From contig CM069605.1 in the NCBI GenBank assembly GCA_035771175.1, forward strand, positions 24,320,288 to 24,384,287: a DNA stretch of 64,000 nt, given 5' to 3'. The notes beneath the pieces were generated by a model, which was given only the letters and a program-made list of their open reading frames with translations, made no database searches and had not been told where the DNA came from. Of this stretch, positions 55,290 through 64,000 are shown in pieces. The translations under genes and the position numbers were made by a program. Position 1 is the first letter of the stretch. Each line of letters opens with the position of its first letter. Origin of the DNA: Paratinospora sagittata (Eukaryota > Streptophyta > Magnoliopsida > Ranunculales > Menispermaceae).

Positions 55290-56686
55290 TTCACCATTAG
55301 ACTCAGTCTTTTTCGAGTCTTGGGATTCCATTGATACAGGGATATCAAATGGGGATGGTGGTCTAGAGATAATTTGATTTGAGTCGTCACTGACTCTCTC
55401 TCTGGTGATGTCCTACAAGATTGCATCAACGGTTTCTAACTCATGCAGATGTTCTTCAACGACGGCCTGAGCAATCTAGATCACCTCTTCCATCAGTTGT
55501 TCTTCAGCATAAACAACTTGCTCTGCATGTTCAATTTCCACATCATCAATTGAAACAAGTTCAATGTTAGCTGTGGGGGCAGCTTCTTCTTACACAACCC
55601 ATTCTTCTTGAACAATAGAAGCTTGGGCAGCTTCTTTTTCCATTGTTGTGACATCTTCTTCTCTTATTTCATCTTTTCCACTGGATTCTCCCTCAAACGG
55701 AACTTCTGACATTGGAAGCCATTTGTCCAATGCAAGAACATAATATATCTCATCAATTTCACAGTGGTTTGACCAATGCAGTTGTATTTGCTGGTCTCCT
55801 TGAAGCTTTCTCCACTGAAATCGATACCACATCTCTCGAACAGAGTGGTGAGGTACATACCCAAAGGCAGACCTCCTCCTTTACTAACCACAATATTCAT
55901 TACATGCATGAGAATGTAGGCGAGATTCACTTTCTTCTTTTTCAGAATGCACAAGATTAAGAATAAGTCTAATTCATTCACATTACCCCTGCTACTGGTT
56001 TTAGGCTGAATGATGTGGGTAATGATGTTGTGAATTATTCTGGGAATAAGTTTAATGGACTGATTTGTGAGTTTCTTATCGACACTCGAGTGGTCTTTTT
56101 TCTTTGAAATAAGATTGAGAGAAGAGAGGCTGTTATAGCCTAGATACTGGACTTTATTTTTTGTGAATGAAAGTATGTGAGCACTTTCATCACTTGACAA
56201 GGAAAATGCTTTAGAAAAGAATCTGGGAGAAATCTCAACAGATTTTCCCTTTACCAGAGATTGTTTTGTGAATTCAGAGTCGGGTTTATCAACCAGATTT
56301 GAATAGAATTAGCTGACAAGACTGGGGTACCATTTTGAATTGAGGGTAAGTAAATCGATCCAGCCTTGGAATTCAAATAGAGAGAAAATGTCCATATGGA
56401 AGTTAATAAAGAAATTGAAGTCGATATAGCATCCATCAATTACAGCTCGTTTCATGAGCTTCTCGACTTTATCTCCCTATCTTCTCATCTAAGAAAAAGA
56501 AGGTGGGTGAGATGGTCCATACGCGATCTCAATAGGAGGTGTGGGTACAGATGGTGTGAATTCCTCAGCCAGTTCGGCCTGAGTTGGTTCAGTTGTTGGT
56601 TTCACACTCCTTTCTGGAGGTGATGATGGTGAAACAACTCGCTTTCTTGCAGAGAAGGGGCGAAGCTTTTTGGGTTTGGGGGACAT
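55290..56686 (-). pseudogene. N-terminal half of the element C ORF, plant-transposon-type domain
   Basis: The start is ATG at 56684-56686 (MSPKPKKLRPFSARKR, basic and Pro/Ser-rich). After stops near 56490 and 56290 the frame gives GWIDLLTLNSKWYPSLV, SVEISPRFFSKAFSLS and, at 55664-56200, LIPRIIHNIITHIIQPKTSS, ELDLFLILCILKKKKVNLAYIL and LPLGMYLTTLFERCGIDF. This resembles the PF20167-type 'putative plant transposon protein' family also seen at 24998-26017. A frameshift near 55740 and stops near 55590 follow. Together with 52079-53772 the original ORF was about 1000 codons. Confidence 0.6.
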
Positions 56687-56789
56687 TTTAAAAAAATATA
56701 TGAAGAACTGAGGCAACAACACAAATACTGATACAATAGGAATTAGAGGATTCAGAAATGAACAAAGAATAAGATTTACCAAAAGTTAA

Positions 56790-57277
56790 AGATGAAGATT
56801 TAGCGGTAAATTTTGAAATGATTCCTGGAAAGTTTGTCGAAGCGTCCTAGGGCACAGAAGGTGAAAAGTGACTGCCAGATAACAAAAAGTTTGGCTTTAT
56901 AGTGAAAAGAGATAAGCTCGCTCCTGAAAAATACCAACACATGCCGTTTCCTAGTCTTTAAAGGTGGTTTAATTTAATTAACAATATTAACCAATTAGCG
57001 TTCTTCTTCAAACTAGTGTTCTTGATCGACTAGAGCTAATATGTGCGTTAGCGTTCTCATTTGTTATTAGTTTGCTTTAGGACATTTAAGTACTACTATT
57101 AATTAGATTTGACCAATTAGACTTAAGTAACATATGGTTGAATAAACAATATCACAAGTTATATTTCATCAACCAATCATCAATAAATTAATCATGAGCA
57201 AAAATATTTAAGCATTATAAGAATTGCATGATTAAAGATAGTCATTTATCACTGATACATATAATCTGATAATAACA
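56790..57277 (-). other. Non-coding spacer of element C between Gag-like and large ORF
   Basis: About 490 AT-rich bases hold no supported gene. In an autonomous Copia element the pol gene would be encoded here between gag and the 3' ORF, so this is where pol has been lost. A few GCGTTCTxxxT words resemble the LTR array. Confidence 0.5.
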
Positions 57278-57950
57278 TTAGTGACGAGAGTGACTTTTAT
57301 ACCTTTGCGGTACTGCAAAGTCCTCGACTTGAGCACTCTGTCTCATTTTCAAGCAGCTAAGATAATTCATCATCTTCGTTCTCCATGCTGACTTCTTTCT
57401 CGACATTCTATCAGGAGATCTTTCATTGAGCGTCCTGGATGAGCTTGCTGAGGATTGATGACACATGGTGTCAATATCATCAGCAACTTCATTTTCGTTC
57501 CTGATTGGTATACTTGCAATAATGTCTTCTCTCTCAGATGAAGTTTCTAACCCATTCAAAATATAATCAATTTCTTGAAAGCTGATTTCAAATGGATTTG
57601 AGAACTCGTTTAGAAAATCTATTTTATATTTGCAGGTCTCAGGAAAACTATTAAAAAAATATTGTACTAAAGTAGAATGAGATATAAATTTTTCAAAGTA
57701 TTCAAGTTCATTTACTAGACTTATAAAACGTTGCAGGTTATCATGAACTGACTCACTTTCTAATACCCTAAAGTGAATGAGTGGCTCTTTTAATGTTCTA
57801 ACTTGGTCTCTAGTCTCATCCCTCCTTTCCACGGTTTGCAAGAGATCACAAAACTCTTTTAAATTCATTTCCCATTGTTCAACAGATTCAGCTAACATAG
57901 TTAGCTTATCATTCCATTTCGTTGGAAGCTTATCACAAAAGTATACTAGA
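57278..57950 (-). pseudogene. Copia-type Gag (UBN2-like) fragment in element C
   Basis: The minus-strand frame (57898 to 57278) shows WEMNLKEFCDLLQTVERRDE, LIHFRVLESESVHDNLQRF, ISLVNELEYFEKFISHSTLV and FFNSFPETCKYKIDFLNEF, the pattern of the UBN2/gag-polypeptide family of plant Copia elements. In-frame sequence continues upstream to about 57950, where it meets the deletion that fused it to the LTR. No zinc knuckle is seen. It supports the Copia assignment of C. Confidence 0.55.
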
Positions 57951-57954
57951 GATA

Positions 57955-59698
57955 TTGAACCTTATCACTAAGGGATTCTCTTACGGGTGAGAATCAAACC
58001 ATTACACCTTTTCTCAACTTGTGGGTGTGAGAACAACCGTTACACTGCTCAGGTTTCAGGCGTGAGACCAACCTATCCCAACTTACGAGTGTCAGAACTA
58101 CTGTCTCTCAACTTACTGGTGTGAGAAGACCTGACCTTGTTAAATATAGAATATCAACTCAGTAGTTTATCTAACTACTGTTACAACCTTGATACAGTAT
58201 ACAAGATATAAAATTGAGTACAAATGTATCCTATGAACTATCTCTCAAATTTCTCTTTCAGCAAGAATGATATAAGTAAAAATAGTACTGAATAATTTGA
58301 GTGAAAATATTTCAAACTTTCAAATTGATTTTCAGATAAAGATAGAATCTTAGCTCAGTGTGAAAATCATTTGAATAAGTAATGATTCAAATAAAACGCT
58401 TTGAAACTAGAGTAACTTAAGCTTTTTGAATCATATGAAAATTTGACTAACTTTCAAAAAGTGTTTTACCTCAGAGAATTTTTGGTGGTCTTAACAGATT
58501 GTTAAGTGTCTGTATTTATAGACTTGTAGAGATGAAGTTGTTGTTTATATGAATTTGAATTTCAAATATGAACGTTTACTCACAACAGGTAGAATATATC
58601 ACGAAAATGGCAACTGCACATTTTATGAATATTCTGATTTTCTCTAGATACATGAATAAGGAAAGTTTTAGAAGACGTGGTTCATAAATCAGAGAATATC
58701 TCTTACAAATACAAAAAAATTGATTTTGGACAAAAAGCTGTTATGAAAAGATGGTGAAAAGGACAACAAAAATATCATTTATGTCATTTTCTTCCTTTGA
58801 GGGCGCTCAGAGAATATCAGCATCCTACTGAACAATGAAGGGAGGGCGCTACTAATTAGTAAGCGTTCTGACTTACTTTGACAATTAAACGACTTAAATC
58901 AGGAGGACCGTATTTTGCAGTTAGCGCCCTGCTTTGTTTTAAAACACTAAACACACGAGGACGCTACTCAAGAGTAAGCGTCTTGATATTTAAAAATAGT
59001 TTTAAAACAATGTTAAGTGCACTGAAGGACAGTAAGCGTCCTGAAAGTTATTTAAGTTGATTCTAAATATGAGGGCTCTCCTACACAAGTAGCGTCTTGA
59101 TAATTTATTCAACTTATAACTTATTAGCGTCCTTAAAGATAGAAATCACTTAAAACACAAAAAGAACTTCCAGCTAGCTGAAACTAAGTCAACATCTTGA
59201 TATTCTCAAAGCTTGATAAAAGAAAGGTCGCTACTAACAAATAAGCGTCCTTATTAATCAGTTCAATTCAACCTTGAGCTTCATAATATTTTATCAGCGT
59301 CTTGACTCATCAAGTCCAGAAGGGCGCTGCAAAAACATTAGTGTCCTGAAAGATTTTTATAAAAACGGTTTTTGATTTCTCAATTAAAGCTCGATAAAAA
59401 TCATTGTTTCTTTTAATTAGATTAAATGCTTTAGAAATCATAAGGTACGATTCAAATGTTACGATCAAAACATGCAAACGATAAAATTTTGCTGAGAGTA
59501 AGTTGATTGATAGACTTTACATTCTAAGTACTGACATACTCGGAACTTTACTTTGTGATATTCAATGGGCTTGTGAGCATAGTTCCTTGATCTTGATTCT
59601 TGATAAATCTGAAACACTTGACAAGATCATTAGATACACAAACTGACGATATTTGGAATCATCAAAACATTCATATCAAGGGGTTCATTGAGATAACA
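57955..59698 (-). repeat. 5' LTR of element C, end deleted
   Basis: It matches the 3' LTR from its start (59698) to the position equivalent to 49999, and then breaks off. The last 168 bases of the LTR, the primer site and the leader are missing. The hairpin array (about 57971-58135) and the GGACGCT array (about 58790-59350) are both present. Confidence 0.8.
58790..59350 (-). repeat. GGACGCT/AGCGCCC array, 5' LTR of C
   Basis: Read on the plus strand the units show GAGGGCGCT...TTAGCGTCCTGA, the reverse complement of the H array. At least eight degenerate units are present. The matching array in the 3' LTR lies at about 50870-51440. Confidence 0.7.
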
Positions 59699-60116
59699 CT
59701 CAAAGTGTGAAATGAGAGACAAATGAAGGTATACCTGGCTTAATACACGAGTGGGCCCACCAAAAAATGTCAAAATTTGTATTTTACCCAGGTAGAATGC
59801 ATTCCAGGGCCATGAAACCCGTTTCATAGATTTTTTTTGGCCTGGAAGCCTTCGGCCAGTGTGAAACGCGTTCCTGTTTTTTAGTATTTCTGATTTTTCA
59901 TCTTTTCGCTACGCGGTCAATACACATCGAAATTTCGCGTATAATAGGTCAATTTCTATGTAAAAATGCATTCCAGACTCATTTTTAATATCCTTCCGCC
60001 CATTTGGGCAGAACACATGAACCTACGAAATCGAAACACATACAAATACACACACATTCGTGTATCCGGGTACTCTACGGTCAAGATGACATCATCCTCA
60101 GGTAAGGGGCGCTACA

Positions 60117-60985
60117 AGATTACTCAACAACACATAAACAATGATAATCAACTCGTAGAATTCAAAATAGATCAATCAACTGCTCTATTAAAAACTTTGC
60201 TCATATTCAAATTCATGGATACAAGAGAGATATTTAGAGAAGAAAACATGGAAACAAGCTAGAATAGAAGTAGAATGGAAGAAAACCCCATTTTACAAGA
60301 GAAATCCTCTTCTTCTTCTTCTCTAAAACCTGCAACTCTTCTTTTTTTTTCAACCCTTCTTTTGCCTTCTTTTCTTCATCCTAAACCTAATTCTAATATA
60401 TTTTAATGTATTCAAATATGTATCTAATGTGTAAAACAAATCCTAAAACGAGATATATACAAAAGTGGGTGAAAAGACACAAAAGGGCAACAAGAAACTC
60501 GCAAAACCTGCATTTCTGGGTTCGCCGACTCCGAGACGCCCACGTACTGCCTCGTGCAGTTTCTGATTCACGACTTGGGCGCCGTGGCACCCAGTTATGG
60601 GTCTAGTGCACCTTTTTGCACTTATGTTGGCTTGTGGACTTAGCCAATTCTCCAACTTCTTGGACTTGTTTTCTTCATTCTAGCTCTACTTTTTGCACAT
60701 GTTCTTGGCCTCATTTTAGCACCGTTTGAGCATTATTTCCACCACTTTAAACTCCTTATTTACCTACAAAAATAGTGTAAACAAGTGTAAATTTAATGCA
60801 AATGATCAAAGTATTAAACTAATATGAAATGCACTCAAAGTATATGATTTCTATGATATTAACATGTATCAAAATGTTATTTATTCATGATAAAAACCTA
60901 TAAAAACCTAAGATAAAACCTAAATGAACCTAAAACAACTAAGTATACTAATCATGCAAAACACTAACCAAAACTCAACTTATCA
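60117..60985 (-). repeat. 3' LTR of element F, 5' portion
   Basis: The LTR starts TGATAAGTTGAG (minus strand, 60985) and is continued at 47805 beyond solo LTR E; total about 1.5 kb. It has the GC-rich near-palindrome TGGGTGCCACGGCGCCCAA on the minus strand (about 60575-60593). The ORFs at 60393-60655 are LTR sequence. Confidence 0.8.
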
Positions 60986-61002
60986 AATTCCCCCAAACTT
61001 AG
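60986..61002 (-). promoter_or_regulatory. Polypurine tract of element F
   Basis: On the minus strand TAAGTTTGGGGGAATT touches the LTR start. It corresponds to the tract of element D (37687-37702). Confidence 0.7.
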
Positions 61003-62640
61003 ACTTTGATCGTCCCGAACAAAGAGAAAAATGAAGTTGAACAAACAAAACTCCTCACATATTCCAGAATGAACAAGGATTTAACTTGCAAAAATTGATT
61101 CTCATTATCTCAAAGACAACACACATTTCATACAACATAACTCAAGGAAAACTTTGAAAATTTAAACTTTTTGTCTAGAATTTCAACCTGCAAAAATATG
61201 TCTTCTTTTCTATCCTCATTGACAAACAAGCCAAAGAATCATTTACATGACCACTCATAAATCATATAGACCAATGCAAGTAAGATAAAAAATATGATCT
61301 CAGTAAAACAAATCATAAACTTCATATGCTTGTTTTTCACATTTCTCTCCACTAATGTAGGTCTCACACCAATTAAGATCAATAGGACTTTATTAAGCTT
61401 GTAATTTAAGGCCAAGGGTAAGGGTATGGCAACATGGATGAAATGAAGCTCAATACATCCAAAACCTCTTTGATACATAACACTTCTACACATCCCATGC
61501 CTTACAAAATGAACCAAACCCAACACATTATCCAAAACAAAAATTTTCAACAATTTCCATTCACATTACCTCCAACATGCCCCCAAACTTATCCATTTCA
61601 TTCAATTATGAAGAAATATACTTTCTCTTTTCATTCATTTTGAACCATTTTGAATCTTTTCTTATCACCTACACATAACATTTTCATTCCATAGCACATT
61701 TATACATAATTTCCCATGAAAAATAACTCAACCCATTACAATTCACATTCTTTCAAAGAATTAACCCGCAAGGGTGAAAAATAGGGGAAATTCAATTAAA
61801 GGCCTTGGCTAATTATTTTGGGCGACAAAGAACAATATATTAAGCTCAAAATAAGGTAACTAGGGATAATACTTGTAGCTAGGTGGGATTTATGGCTCAA
61901 TCTATCCAAACATGGCCTAAATCATATCTCTCATGGTGTGATTCCTAGCATTTCACCTCAAGAAATGATCAAACAAGTTCTAGAGTTCAGTTTGAAAAGG
62001 GAGAATCAATGATGCTTCACTTGCAAAATCTCAATTTAAAGCCAAGTGGAACTCATGATCGTGATTTGATACTCAAAAGTCAACAAGAATGCCCAATAAA
62101 CATGGTAAAACAGATCAAGCACACAGACTTAAGAGTACTTTCTAATTTTGAAAAAGTGATGCTCAAAAATTAGTGTTAATCCTAACATTAATCATCCATA
62201 CAAAATCAAATCAAATCAAAGCTCATACGGGAATATGGATTTATTTCTAGATCTAGACTCATCAAAAACAAAAAATTTCATTAAACTTTCTCAAAAACTT
62301 TTTCACTAAGACATAAAATTTAAACTCTCCCCCAAACTTAAAATGGGCATTTTCCTCAATGCAACACATCCACAATGTAAAGCAATATAAAGGGAGAAAG
62401 GATAAGGAAACGCCCCTAAACCACAAGGGTAGCGTGCTCCACAGTGATTCTCCTTAACTTGGTAGTGATGAGGACGTCCAAACTTAAATGAATACTTGGG
62501 GAATGACAAAAAGAGATGTCATCAATAAAAAGTACAAACTAAAATCTCAACTTTTATACTACAATGACTAAAATTAAAACAGAACATAAAAACTAAAAAC
62601 CGGTAGGGTTTCCTCCCAACAAGCACTTGTTTATAGTCAT
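61003..62640 (-). other. 3' non-coding spacer of element F
   Basis: The reverse complement matches the spacer of element D along its length, including the AAGTTTGGGGGAGAG tract near 62330 and the AAGTGCTTGTTGGGAGG-like block near 62615. No gene or envelope-like ORF is supported; the ORFs at 61239-61553 and 61434-61643 lack domains. Confidence 0.65.
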
Positions 62641-64000
62641 TAGCTAGACTTTATCTTTTCTCTTCAAATCGATTCTTGAAGGAAGAACGTCTCTTCACTC
62701 CGGTTGTCTTGTCCATAATAGTGTTTCACTCTTTGGCAATTGACCCGGAATTGACTCCCATCTTTGGCCTGCAACTCCACCACGCCATAGGGAAAGACAT
62801 TGATGACTAGGAAAGTACCCCGACCATCTTGATTTTATCTTCCCGGGAAACAATCTCAATCGGGAGTTGAAAAGAAGTACTTGTTGGCCCGGAAGGAATT
62901 CTCGCTTCAAAATCATCTTGTCATGCCATAACTTGGTCTTCTCTTTGTAGATTTTGACATTCTCATAAGCTACATTTCAAAATTTCTCCATCCCATTCAA
63001 TTAAAGTAATCTTTGTGTACCTGAAGCATTCAAATCAAAGTTCAACTTCTTCACCGCCCAAAAATCTCTATGTTCAAGCTCAATAGGAAGATGACATGAC
63101 TTTCCAAACACCAAACGGTAGGGGAACATCCCAATAGGAGTTTTGTAGGTCGTTCGATACGCCCACAATGCATCGTCTAATTTTGTAGCCCAATCCTTCC
63201 TATTGGTGTTGACTGTCTTCTCAAGAATTTACTTTACTTCTCTATTGGAGATCTCGGCTTCACCATTTGATTGAGGATGGTAAGGCAAATCAATCTTGTG
63301 TTTGACTCCATACTTGGCTAGTAGAGAATTGAACAACTTGTTGCAAAAGTGAGACCCTTCATCACTAATGATTTATCTATGGGTGCCAAATCTAGTGAAA
63401 ATGTTCTTTTGAAGGAACTTGAGCACCACTCTAGCATCATTAGTTGTAGTAGCAATGGCTTCCACCCATTTTGACACATAGTCCACCGCCAACAAGATGT
63501 AGGTCTTGCCAAAAAAAGATGAGAATGGTCTCATGAAATCGATACACTATAAGTCAAACAACTCAACCTCCGTGATAGGAGTCATGGGAAGCTCATGTCG
63601 CCTAGAGATGTTGCCAAGCCTTTGGCACCTATCACAAGTTTTCACATATGTGTAGCAATCACAAAAGAGAGTAGGCTAGTAGAAACCACTTTGTAGCACT
63701 TTGAATGTCGTTCTTGTAGCACCGAAATGACCATCATATAAAGATGAATGGCAATCATGAAGTATGGCTTGAATCTCTTCTTCCGGAATTCATCTCCTTA
63801 TGACTTGGTCATTGCACTGCTTGAAAAACAAGGGATCATCCCAGTTATAGAATCTCACATCATGCAAAAACTTCTTCTTTTTGGCATGAGACAAATCCAG
63901 AGGCAACACTCCACTAGCCAAGTAGTTGATATAGTCTGCGAACCAAAGGAGCTTGACCTTTACCCCATAGAGTTGATAATCTAGAAAGAGTTCTTGAATT
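62641..64000 (-). pseudogene. Athila integrase region of element F, running off the window
   Basis: Minus-strand translation gives, from right to left, the linker and zinc domain (CHSSLYDGHFGATRT, TCDRCQRLGN, 63600-64000), the catalytic core (63580-62935: [42 protein letters not shown] with Asp, Asp and Glu kept) and the tail ([28 protein letters not shown], 62695-62916). Several codons are stops (for example near 63372 and 63230). RT and everything upstream lie beyond position 64000. Confidence 0.8.

Larger units (their letters stand above)
49831..59698 (-). mobile_element. Non-autonomous Copia/Sirevirus-like element C
   Basis: This minus-strand element has a perfect CTCAA duplication (49826-49830 and 59699-59703). 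The 3' LTR is 49831-51787 and the 5' LTR 57955-59698. It begins TGTTATC and ends GGGCCAACA. The polypurine tract AAAAAGGGGAAGATT (51788-51802, minus) precedes the 3' LTR. Inside are a Gag-like fragment and one long ORF with a plant-transposon-type domain and a coiled coil. Protease, RT and integrase are absent. The primer site is lost with a deletion at the 5' LTR end. LTR motifs are shared with family H/I. Confidence 0.85.
47806..60116 (-). mobile_element. Chromovirus-like solo LTR E, split by element C
   Basis: On the minus strand E starts TGTAGCGCCCC (60116) and ends GGGTCGTGACA (47806). Removing C leaves about 2.44 kb with no coding sequence. Flanks are AAATT (47801-47805) and AGATT (60117-60121), a five-base duplication with one transition; sibling LTR G has AAAAGATTGCTC at the same site (54390-54401). 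The GAGCTACAACAAGCTCAGTGAA block near 48210 matches, in reverse, the ACTGAGC...GCTCAT block of the T LTR, supporting the orientation and the chromovirus assignment. It sits inside the F 3' LTR. Confidence 0.75.

Noticed and set aside
63748..63984. Plus-strand ORF of 78 codons at the right edge.
   Set aside because: It is antisense to the integrase zinc domain and linker of element F, which is the recognisable coding strand.

Overview
The window is nuclear DNA of a flowering plant, most likely a eudicot. It is AT-rich and packed with nested LTR retrotransposons, and it holds one convincing host gene. That gene (exon 1 at 40166-40966, exon 2 at 44894-44980, + strand) encodes a 295-residue Tyr/Gly/Pro-rich protein resembling the Arabidopsis At5g39570 (PLDRP1) family. 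I cannot name the species.

Left nest, 1-39129. An Athila-like Ty3/gypsy element on the + strand (element D: 8416-10062 continuing at 35219-39129) is split twice. At its left edge sits a minus-strand Athila relative (A, 1-8415) that has lost RT-RNaseH-integrase and is itself interrupted by a 3.3 kb solo LTR (I, 3177-6493). Inside the D integrase sits a 3'-truncated minus-strand Athila element (B, 10063-35218). B carries two insertions: a complete non-autonomous Copia/Sirevirus-like element with 2.9 kb LTRs (H, 10169-18766), and a chromodomain-bearing Tekay-type chromovirus (T, 24273-34056) flanked by a perfect GAATA duplication. T has two unexpected ORFs, one upstream of gag and one downstream of pol.

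Gene island, 39130-47170. From left to right it holds a LINE RNase H tail with poly(A), the promoter region, the PLDRP1-like gene with a 3.9 kb intron containing an RTE-type LINE remnant, an intergenic stretch, and a heavily decayed, internally duplicated AT-rich block of uncertain, possibly pararetroviral, origin.

Right nest, about 47171-64000. The 3' LTR of a minus-strand Athila element (F), whose body runs off the right edge, contains a chromovirus-like solo LTR (E, 47806-60116). E contains a Sirevirus-like non-autonomous element (C, 49831-59698, perfect CTCAA duplication), and C contains an Athila solo LTR (G, 53773-55289). The nest is four levels deep.

All retroelement coding regions carry stops or frameshifts, so nothing here looks autonomously active. 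The most unusual structural signal is in the LTRs of I, H and C. They carry tandem arrays of short hairpins whose stem arms change together while the loops stay similar, plus a second array built on GGACGCT...AGCGCCC. No tRNA or rRNA gene and no CRISPR array was seen.
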